From: Thiocapsa sp.
GTDB taxonomy: Bacteria > Pseudomonadota > Gammaproteobacteria > Chromatiales > Chromatiaceae
DNA: 64,000 bases
NCBI RefSeq assembly: GCF_018399035.1
Contig: NZ_CP073760.1
Location: forward strand, 124,001 to 188,000
Reading direction: 5' to 3'
Notes under the pieces: generated by a model
Seen by the model: the letters and a program-made list of their open reading frames with translations, nothing else
The model's database searches: none
Told to the model about the DNA's origin: nothing
Part shown: positions 57,528 through 64,000 of the stretch, piece by piece
Layout of the letters: each line of letters begins with the position of its first letter
How positions within the stretch are numbered: the first letter of the stretch is position 1
Position numbers and translations under genes: made by a program

Positions 57528-58232
57528 TCAGCTCTCGCCGCGCATGACCCGGCGCACCAGGGGAATGCTCGGTTGGCGTTGCTCGCGCAGGCTGACTTGG
57601 TCGATCCGCTCGATCAGGGCGACCAGCGAGCCGGGATCGCGGGCATAGTTGTTCATGATGTAGCGTGCGGTTTCCTGTCCCATCCGCATGCCGAGCTCCG
57701 CGGCGATCTCCGTGAGCAAGCGCTCGCAGTCCGGGTCGCTCAGCGGCAGCAGACAGTAGCGCGGCCCCCATTGCAGGCGCGAGCATAGATCCGCCAGGCC
57801 AAGTCCCAGGGCGTCCGGGGCTGAGCTCCCCGCGATCAGGAGCGTGCATCCGCGCGCGCGCGCTCGATTGAACAGATCGAATAAGGCGACCTCCCAGTCC
57901 GCCTTGCCGGCGATGGCCTGCACATCGTCGATCGCCAACAGATCGCGGTTCTCGAGGTCGTCGAAGATCGAGGGCAGCAGCCCGGTCTCGCCGAGCGGGA
58001 TGTATTGGGCCGTTCGGGTCCGTTGGATCGCGGCATGACAAGCGCCCTGCAGGAGATGGGTCTTGCCCGTCGATGCCCCTCCGAACAGAAACACATAAGG
58101 CTCGCCGGCCCCGGACGCCAGGGCCGCGACCGCGGCGAGCGCCTCTGCATTCGGGCCGGCACGGTAGTCCGCGAGCGTCGGCTCGCGGATGAGCGTGATC
58201 GGAAGATGCAGTTGCCCGGGATGGTCGGTCAA
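57528..58232 (-). CDS. hda: DnaA regulatory inactivator Hda
   Basis: A 234-residue AAA+ protein of DnaA type that with the beta clamp stimulates ATP hydrolysis by DnaA after initiation. It begins MTDHPGQLHLPITL (clamp-binding QL.L motif near the N-terminus), then Walker A FGGASTGKTHLLQG, Walker B LLAIDDVQAI, and a sensor/lid region ending SIPLVRRVMRGES. Length and order are as in E. coli Hda. WrbA follows upstream on the same strand. Confidence 0.92.
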   Translation of the reverse strand: MTDHPGQLHLPITLIREPTLADYRAGPNAEALAAVAALASGAGEPYVFLFGGASTGKTHLLQGACHAAIQRTRTAQYIPLGETGLLPSIFDDLENRDLLAIDDVQAIAGKADWEVALFDLFNRARARGCTLLIAGSSAPDALGLGLADLCSRLQWGPRYCLLPLSDPDCERLLTEIAAELGMRMGQETARYIMNNYARDPGSLVALIERIDQVSLREQRQPSIPLVRRVMRGES

Positions 58233-58266
58233 GGTTCCGCCTGCTCGGGGATACCGGTTTGGCGCT

Positions 58267-58956
<690 letters not shown>

Positions 58957-58962
58957 TTAGTC

Positions 58963-58973
58963 TAAACCGCGTC
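58963..58973. repeat. Half copy of the stop-codon palindromic end
   Basis: TAAACCGCGTC upstream of wrbA, with no second arm within 120 bp on either side. Confidence 0.5.
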
Positions 58974-59125
58974 AGCAGTGAAAGCCGATGTTTCGTCCGC
59001 CCGAGCCGCCCCGTCCGACCTCGCGAGATCCGGGCATTGAACTGTCACCTCGAACTGGTGAGAATCAGCCGACCCGGCCCGGACGTTCGTCCGGCGCCCA
59101 AATCGTGCGAGGAGGCAAGACACGT

Positions 59126-59686
59126 ATGGCTCACCTGCGTTCGCGTGATGGTCGGCGAGAGCTTCGACTGATGTTCATCCTACTCGTGCTGTGCGCGACT
59201 GCCGTCGGCGCTGCAACCCGCGACCCGGGTCAGCATTTCTTCGATTCGACCTTCGGCGATTTCGCCGAAGAGCTCGAGACGGCGCGAGACGAGGGCAAGA
59301 AGGGCATCCTGCTGATGTTCGAGATGGACGAGTGCCCCTTTTGTCATCGCATGAAGACCACGGTGCTGAACCAGCCCGAGGTGCAGGACTATTTCAAAGC
59401 GCATTTCATGATCTTCCCGGTCGATATCGAGGGCGATGTCGAGATCCATGACTTTGCAGGCACTGCGATGCCGCAAAAGGATTTCGCCTTGAAGACCCAT
59501 CGGGTGCGTGCGACGCCGGTATTCGCCTTCTTCGACCTCGACGGCAATCTGGTGGCCAGGTACACCGGGGCTACGGGTGATGCGACCGAGTTCATGTGGC
59601 TCGGGGAGTACGTCGTTCAGGAACGCTACAAAGACATCACCTTCCCGGCCTACAAGCGCGAACGCCAAGCCGCCGCCACCGAGTAA
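59126..59686 (+). CDS. Periplasmic thioredoxin-like protein (SoxW-like)
   Basis: A 186-residue protein with an N-terminal signal peptide (ELRLMFILLVLCATAVGA) and a thioredoxin fold. The active site is CPFC in EMDECPFCHRMKTTVL, and the cis-proline is in RATPVFAFFDL. Such proteins reduce or shuffle disulfides in the periplasm; SoxW relatives accompany sulfur-oxidation genes, which are not in this window. GAGGAGG ten bases before ATG 59126 sets the start. It is upstream of the acylphosphatase gene. Confidence 0.85.
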   Translation: MAHLRSRDGRRELRLMFILLVLCATAVGAATRDPGQHFFDSTFGDFAEELETARDEGKKGILLMFEMDECPFCHRMKTTVLNQPEVQDYFKAHFMIFPVDIEGDVEIHDFAGTAMPQKDFALKTHRVRATPVFAFFDLDGNLVARYTGATGDATEFMWLGEYVVQERYKDITFPAYKRERQAAATE

Positions 59687-59744
59687 ACCTGCAAGCCACG
59701 CCCCCATCCGGGCGGCGTACGGGACGCGATCCGAGGAGCAGAAA

Positions 59745-60035
59745 ATGGACGAGCATCAAAGCGAGCAACGCATCTGTTACCGCTGCCTCGTCGGGGGGCG
59801 TGTGCAGGGCGTGTTCTTCCGTGCGTCGGCCCGCGAGCAGGCGATGCGGCTGGGCGTAACCGGGTATGCGCGAAATCTCCCCGATGGTCGCGTGGAGCTC
59901 CTGGTTTGCGGGGAGGCGAGTGCGGTCGGTCATCTGCGCGACTGGTTGCGCACCGGTCCACCGGGTGCTGCGGTGACCGGGGTTGCTTGCGAGCCTTTGG
60001 ACTTTCAGCAGCACCCGAGCTTCGCGATCGACTGA
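59745..60035 (+). CDS. acyP: Acylphosphatase
   Basis: A 96-residue enzyme hydrolysing acyl phosphates. The family pattern is complete: GGRVQGVFFRASAREQAMRL (catalytic arginine and the VQGVxFR motif), GVTGYARNLPDGRVELLVCG (catalytic asparagine). The C-terminus is short. GAGGAG nine bases before ATG 59745 decides the start. 58 bp after the thioredoxin-like gene, probably the same transcript. Confidence 0.94.
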   Translation: MDEHQSEQRICYRCLVGGRVQGVFFRASAREQAMRLGVTGYARNLPDGRVELLVCGEASAVGHLRDWLRTGPPGAAVTGVACEPLDFQQHPSFAID

Positions 60036-60076
60036 TGGGGATTCCCCCGAGCGACGTCGCATAGGCGTCGGGCGCT

Positions 60077-60943
60077 TCAATAACCGCCCGCCGTCCGACT
60101 CGGGCGTTCCGGATAGCCGTCGAGACGGACGACGCGGGTCTCGAGCGCGCCGTTCGCAAGGAGCGTGAGCTCGCGGTAGCCGGGGGCTTGTGCATCGATC
60201 GCGAATTCGGACCGGCGCGGCTCGAACTGAACGCAGGTCGAGGGTGTTCCCAGGACCCTGTACCCGTCGATACGCTGCTCGAATTCCTGGTGGATATGAC
60301 CGCACACCAGGGCCTTGACCTGATGATGCCGGTCGCAGAGGGTGATCAGCTCTTCTCCGTCCTCGACCGAGAGCCTGTCCATCCAGGCGCTTTGTACAGG
60401 GATCGGATGCTGATGCAGAAAGATGACCGCGGGTGAGGGCCTCGCCGCGAGGGCATCGCGAAGCGCTGCGAGTCGAGCCCGTCCGATTCGCCCGCCTTCT
60501 CGGCCCGGCTGTGTGGAATCGAGGAAGACGAGATTCCAGTCGCCGAGGTTGCTCACGGTGACCGGACCGAGTGCTGCAGGTCCGAGCAGCTCTTCCATCA
60601 GAGGTCGAGAGTCGTGGTTGCCGGGAATGCAGTAGTAGGGAAGGCCGGTGCGATCAAGCAGACGGCGAAGCGCACGATAGCCTTCGCGTGACTCGTCATG
60701 AACGAGATCGCCGGTGAGCACCAAGGCATCCGCAGGCGGCGAATGCGCGAGCGCGAGCTCCAACACCGCCTCGAAGCTGCGCCGCGTGGTCACGCCGAGC
60801 AACTGCTCGGCGGGTTCGGCGAAGAGATGCGGATCGGTCAACTGCAGAAGCGTCCGCCGTTGCGCGATCGGTTCCGGGCGGGCTATCCCCGTCGTGGGTG
60901 ACGGGGCGACGTCGAATGTCCGTAAACCGTTGGACGCTGGCAT
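60077..60943 (-). CDS. cpdA: 3',5'-cyclic-AMP phosphodiesterase
   Basis: A 288-residue calcineurin-like metallophosphoesterase that hydrolyses cAMP. All metal motifs are present: LTDPHLF (DxH), LTGDLVHD (GDxxHD), PGNHDSR (GNHD), FLHQHPIP, and CGHIHQEF (GHxH). Length fits CpdA. Start ATG 60943; the first 25 residues are polar and could be trimmed. Divergent from the rubrerythrin gene. Confidence 0.93.
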   Translation of the reverse strand: MPASNGLRTFDVAPSPTTGIARPEPIAQRRTLLQLTDPHLFAEPAEQLLGVTTRRSFEAVLELALAHSPPADALVLTGDLVHDESREGYRALRRLLDRTGLPYYCIPGNHDSRPLMEELLGPAALGPVTVSNLGDWNLVFLDSTQPGREGGRIGRARLAALRDALAARPSPAVIFLHQHPIPVQSAWMDRLSVEDGEELITLCDRHHQVKALVCGHIHQEFEQRIDGYRVLGTPSTCVQFEPRRSEFAIDAQAPGYRELTLLANGALETRVVRLDGYPERPSRTAGGY

Positions 60944-61155
60944 AATCTGCTCCTTGTTGATCAGGTTAGGATATAGCAGTTATGCACGGGGGCGTTGCCG
61001 AACCAGTTCACAGACTTGTCGAAGAGCATCTTCGCCCATAAAGAGAGACGATCGCAGCCATTGGAACAAACAATTTCTGAAACGCCTTGGAGGTAACTAA
61101 GGTCTTCGATGCAGGTTCAGCCAACCCCGGTTCATTCCATCGTGAGGAGATCGAT

Positions 61156-61575
61156 ATGGAGCTCAAGGGCAGCAAAACCGAAGAGAGTTTGAAGGAAGCC
61201 TTCGCGGGCGAGTCTCAGGCGAATCGCCGCTACCTCTATTTCGCAGCCAAGGCGGACGTCGAGGGCTACAACGACGTGGCGGCGGTCTTCCGTTCCACCG
61301 CCGAGGGCGAGACCGGACATGCGCACGGTCACCTCGAATATCTCGAAGCGGTCGGCGATCCGGCCACCGGTCTGCCGATCGGTCCGACCGGCGACAATTT
61401 GCGTGCGGCCATCGCGGGCGAGACCCACGAATACACCGACATGTACCCCGGCATGGCGAAGACCGCGCGTGATGAAGGCTTCGACGAGGTTGCCGACTGG
61501 TTCGAGACGCTGGCCAAGGCCGAGCGCTCTCACGCCAACCGCTTCCAAAAGGCGCTCGACAATCTGGACGCTTAA
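61156..61575 (+). CDS. Rubrerythrin, diiron domain only
   Basis: A 139-residue ferritin-like protein. The EXnEXXH repeats are seen as [38 protein letters not shown] and [12 protein letters not shown], so all diiron ligands are present. The rubredoxin domain (CxxC...CxxC) of classical rubrerythrin is missing, as in the shorter 'erythrin' type. Role: peroxide reduction in microaerobic conditions. GAGGAGA six bases before ATG 61156 sets the start. The stop TAA starts an inverted-repeat element. Confidence 0.9.
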   Translation: MELKGSKTEESLKEAFAGESQANRRYLYFAAKADVEGYNDVAAVFRSTAEGETGHAHGHLEYLEAVGDPATGLPIGPTGDNLRAAIAGETHEYTDMYPGMAKTARDEGFDEVADWFETLAKAERSHANRFQKALDNLDA

Positions 61576-61657
61576 ACCGCGTCCCGAGTCAACAGGCTGA
61601 CTTATCGGAACGCTGGACGTCGTCGATACCAAAAGCGTCGACGGTGGATGCGGTTTA
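61573..61657. repeat. Stop-codon palindromic element, full copy 5
   Basis: TAAACCGCGTC (61573-61583) and GATGCGGTTTA (61647-61657), ten of eleven paired, 85 bp. The leading TAA is the rubrerythrin stop. Confidence 0.85.
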
Positions 61658-61678
61658 GAGATAAAGCGCCAGGGGCAT

Positions 61679-61705
61679 GTAGGGGCGACTTGAGTCGCCC
61701 CTTCT
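61679..61705. repeat. Short palindrome TAGGGGCGACTT...AGTCGCCCCT
   Basis: TGTAGGGGCGACTTGAGTCG then CCCCTTC: arms of nine bases with a three-base centre. A second copy lies at 62780-62806. Confidence 0.75.
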
Positions 61706-61901
61706 CGTTTTCCGCGAGGCGCAGCACGGATGCCGACGTTCGGAAATCACCCACCAGAATCGCGGGAGCTCCTCGGCGCGGCGTGTGCGTCGCAGCCTCA
61801 CGCAGCTTCCCTCTCCGCCATATAATCGCGCCTCGACATCAAGCGCTCCAAACGCCCGAAGGCGCGAGCTTCGTCGCCGAACAAGGGCGCCTGTTGCAAC
61901 G

Positions 61902-61912
61902 GACGCGGTTTA
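61902..61912. repeat. Half copy of the stop-codon palindromic end
   Basis: GACGCGGTTTA, ten bases before the ATG of the cupin-like gene. No partner arm at the expected distance upstream. Confidence 0.55.
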
Positions 61913-61921
61913 AAGGACCCC

Positions 61922-62425
61922 ATGGAAAGACTGCTTGAATGGATCAGCGCGCGTCGACCTTGTCGTCTTATCGAAGGCGACCAAGGCGAGCCCTATCTCG
62001 AACGCTACTACCTCCTCGGCGCCTTCGGCTGGCATCTCTACCTGCACCGTTTCGTTGATTCGGATCCGGATCGCGGCCTTCATGATCACCCCTGGGGACA
62101 TGCCTTGAGCTTGGTGCTCTCGGGCGGCTATGACGAGATCCGCGGCCTCGACAGCGACTCGGAGCAGACCCAGGTGCGCTTCTGCGCTCCGGGGCGATTC
62201 AACAGGCTGCGTGGCTCGGATTATCACCGCGTGGTCCTGCGTGCGGGCGTGCCGGCGTGGACGCTCTTCCTGCATGGCCCGAGGATCAAGGGCTGGGGAT
62301 TCCGTCGAGGCGGGTCCGTCCAGGTGATGGCGAAGGACTGCAACGAGTTTCGACATCGGGATTGGTGGAAACATGCACCGACGGGTGCGCAGATCCGCGC
62401 GACCGCGCGGAGCCGGACTCGGTGA
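61922..62425 (+). CDS. Cupin-like hypothetical protein
   Basis: A 167-residue protein with a probable jelly-roll fold. The segment GLHDHPWGHALSLVLSGGYD resembles a cupin metal motif (H.H), and GSDYHRVVLRAGVPAWTLFL resembles the second. I recognise no named family. ATG 61922, preceded by AAAGGA. Its TGA overlaps the GTG start of the Kunitz-domain gene. Confidence 0.7.
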   Translation: MERLLEWISARRPCRLIEGDQGEPYLERYYLLGAFGWHLYLHRFVDSDPDRGLHDHPWGHALSLVLSGGYDEIRGLDSDSEQTQVRFCAPGRFNRLRGSDYHRVVLRAGVPAWTLFLHGPRIKGWGFRRGGSVQVMAKDCNEFRHRDWWKHAPTGAQIRATARSRTR

Positions 62426-62703
62426 GGTCTGCGGGGCTATGTCGGTTTCGCCTTCGGGCGCTTGTCATCCTCATGGCGGGCCTTGCGGGATGTGGCGGTA
62501 CTCCCACAGGAGCCGGCAGCGACGAGCTGCCCGTCGGCTGCCTCGTCAAACCCGACCCCGGGGCTTGCCGCTCCAATCAGCTCGGGTTCTATTACGACTA
62601 CCGAGACGATCGCTGCAAGGCATTCAGCTACGGCGGTTGTGCGGGTCGGGTGCCGTTCCCGACCCTGCAGCGTTGCTTGGAATTTTGCGGGGCGAAGCGA
62701 TAA
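62422..62703 (+). CDS. Kunitz/BPTI-domain lipoprotein
   Basis: A 93-residue protein. GTG 62422 overlaps the TGA of the cupin-like gene (GTGA). A lipoprotein signal (ALVILMAGLAGC, lipobox LAGC) is followed by one Kunitz domain with six cysteines: CLVKPDPGAC, then RSNQLGFYYDYRDDRC, KAFSYGGC, RVPFPTLQRC and LEFC. Cysteine spacing is 8-15-7-11-3, against 8-15-7-12-3 in bovine trypsin inhibitor. The P1 residue after the second cysteine is arginine, which predicts trypsin-like protease inhibition. Surface-anchored inhibitors of this fold are rare in bacteria. A start at the later ATG would spoil the signal peptide. Confidence 0.88.
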   Translation: MRSAGLCRFRLRALVILMAGLAGCGGTPTGAGSDELPVGCLVKPDPGACRSNQLGFYYDYRDDRCKAFSYGGCAGRVPFPTLQRCLEFCGAKR

Positions 62704-62779
62704 GGCAGCTGCTTGAACGCCGTCATCCGTTCTCGGCCGTCGTCGCCGCATAGGCGATTTCCGGGGGGCATCTCGCCCG

Positions 62780-62806
62780 TGTAGGGGCGACTGAAGTCGC
62801 CCCTAC
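62780..62806. repeat. Short palindrome, second copy
   Basis: GTAGGGGCGACTGAAGTCGC then CCCTAC, perfect 12-base arms around a two-base centre. It lies between the Kunitz gene and the converging lpdA gene and may act as a bidirectional terminator. Confidence 0.8.
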
Positions 62807-62818
62807 CTCTGTCCGGCA

Positions 62819-64000
62819 TCAGCGCTTCTTCGGCGGCAGCAGATCCGTGATCGATCCGTGCGCCATCTCGGCGGCGAGGCCGATGGTCTCGTTCAGGGTC
62901 GGGTGCGGATGGATGGTCAGACCGATGTCTTCCATATCGGCGCCCATCTCGAGCGCCAAGACGGTCTCGCCGATCAGCTCACCGGCGTTCGGGCCGACGA
63001 TGCCGGCACCCAGGATACGTTTGGTTTCCGGATCGAACAGGAGCTTGGTCAGGCCCTCGTCGCGGTGGATGCCGAGTGCGCGACCGCTCGCCGCCCAGGG
63101 GAAGACGCCCTTCTCGTAGGCGATACCCTTGGCCTTGGCATCGGTCTCCGTGAGGCCCATCCAGGCCACCTCGGGGTCGGTGTAGGCGACCGACGGGATG
63201 GTCATGGGATCGAAGAGGGCCGGCATCCCGGCGATCACCTCGGCCGCGACCTTGGCCTCGTGGGTCGCCTTGTGGGCGAGCATCGGTCCGCCGACGACGT
63301 CGCCGATGGCAAAGATGTTCGGCACGTTGGTGCGCATGTGGGCATCGACCTTGATGAACCCGTGCTGATCGACCTTCACGCCGGCGGCCTCGGCGTTGAC
63401 GAGCTTGCCGTTCGGGCGTCGGCCGATGGCGACCAGCACCTTGTCGTAGGTCTCCTCGCCCGGTTTTTTGCCTTCGAAGACCACCTTGATGCCTTCGGCG
63501 GTGGCGCTCATCTGCGCGACCTTGGTCTCGAGTCGGATCGTGCTGTAGCGCTTCTTGATGACCTTTTCGAGCGCACGCACCAGATCGATGTCCGCACCCG
63601 GCATCAACTGATCCTTCATCTCGACGACCTCGACGGTCGAGCCGAGTGCGCTGTAGACGCTCGCCATCTCGAGCCCGATGATGCCGCCGCCGACGATCAG
63701 GAGACGCTCGGGGATGTCCGCGATCTCGAGCGCGTCGGTGGAGTCCATCACCCGCGGGTCGTCATGCGGAAAGCCCGGGATCTTCATGGGCGCGGAGCCG
63801 CAGGCGATGATGCAGTGATCGAACAGAATCCGCACTGAACCACCGGGTTGTGCCACGGCGATCCGATTGGGTGCCTCGAAGCGACCGGTGCCCTGGATTA
63901 CCTCGACCCGACGTTGCTTCGCCATGGCCGCGAGACCGCCGGTCAGCTTGGCGACCACCTGCTCCTTGCCGGCGCGCATCTTGTCCAGATCAATCGTCGG
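62819..64000 (-). CDS. lpdA: Dihydrolipoyl dehydrogenase, 3' part (runs off the right edge)
   Basis: At least 393 residues of the E3 subunit of 2-oxoacid dehydrogenase complexes, which reoxidises dihydrolipoamide with NAD+. Seen here: IIACGSAPMKIPGFPHDD, the NAD-binding LLIVGGGIIGLEMASVYSAL, IFAIGDVVGGPMLAHKATHE (FAD contact) and the C-terminal interface IHPHPTLNETIGLAAEMAHG with the catalytic histidine-glutamate pair. The N-terminal FAD loop and redox CxxxxC lie beyond position 64000. The frame is open upstream of 63979. Confidence 0.93.
   Translation of the reverse strand, partial: PTIDLDKMRAGKEQVVAKLTGGLAAMAKQRRVEVIQGTGRFEAPNRIAVAQPGGSVRILFDHCIIACGSAPMKIPGFPHDDPRVMDSTDALEIADIPERLLIVGGGIIGLEMASVYSALGSTVEVVEMKDQLMPGADIDLVRALEKVIKKRYSTIRLETKVAQMSATAEGIKVVFEGKKPGEETYDKVLVAIGRRPNGKLVNAEAAGVKVDQHGFIKVDAHMRTNVPNIFAIGDVVGGPMLAHKATHEAKVAAEVIAGMPALFDPMTIPSVAYTDPEVAWMGLTETDAKAKGIAYEKGVFPWAASGRALGIHRDEGLTKLLFDPETKRILGAGIVGPNAGELIGETVLALEMGADMEDIGLTIHPHPTLNETIGLAAEMAHGSITDLLPPKKR

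Overview
The window comes from a high-GC gammaproteobacterium, most likely a purple sulfur bacterium of the Chromatiaceae (Thiocapsa/Allochromatium-like). This is inferred from the protein sequences (YchF, IlvIHC, IlvD, Hda, WrbA, CpdA, TmcA of gammaproteobacterial type), the high-GC codon usage and a CowN-like nitrogenase-protection protein. No photosynthesis or nif cluster lies in the window, so the family assignment is tentative.

Positions 1 to about 12160 are an accessory region ending at a tRNA-Leu(CAA) gene whose 3' end faces it. It holds phage/plasmid-like genes on the minus strand (a coiled-coil fragment, a lytic transglycosylase, a two-gene unit of an HTH protein and a helicase-like ATPase), three AT-rich orphan genes on the plus strand including a HEPN-like protein, a complete 1941-bp insertion sequence with terminal inverted repeats and a perfect 9-bp target duplication, a serine recombinase, and long stretches of sparse coding with direct repeats.

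Positions 12300 to 23700 are core genome: a Sel1 protein, an inositol-monophosphatase-family protein, GDP-mannose synthesis (manC type), ychF, an OmpA-domain protein with internal 19-residue repeats, a transposase remnant, a PilZ protein and the ilvI-ilvH-ilvC branched-chain amino acid genes. ilvD lies alone at 48-50 kb. At 23.7-25.2 kb a 5'-retaining, 3'-truncated group II intron runs in frame into the C-terminal third of moaA.

Positions 25300 to 50300 hold a MetA-type outer membrane protein, a SWIM/SNF2 helicase, a hemolysin III protein, PBP7, a coupled pair of membrane GTPases facing a 1180-residue membrane protein, a dicarboxylate symporter, small membrane proteins, tRNA-Ser(UGA), a tmcA-nudix-yceH operon (tmcA frameshifted), a zinc-ribbon plus exported PCMT pair, a half-length TRIC protein and ilvD.

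Positions 50300 to 64000 hold cowN, an alpha/beta hydrolase with degenerate catalytic motifs, an AAA-ATPase/PD-(D/E)XK protein, a decayed methylase/toxin-antitoxin stretch, a second hydrolase, hda, wrbA, a periplasmic thioredoxin-like protein, acylphosphatase, cpdA, a rubrerythrin, a cupin-like protein overlapped by a Kunitz-domain lipoprotein, and the 3' part of lpdA.

The most unusual signal is a family of 84-87-bp elements with 11-bp inverted ends (TAAACCGCGTC...GACGCGGTTTA, or the TGA variant). In all five full copies the first three bases of one end are the stop codon of a gene.
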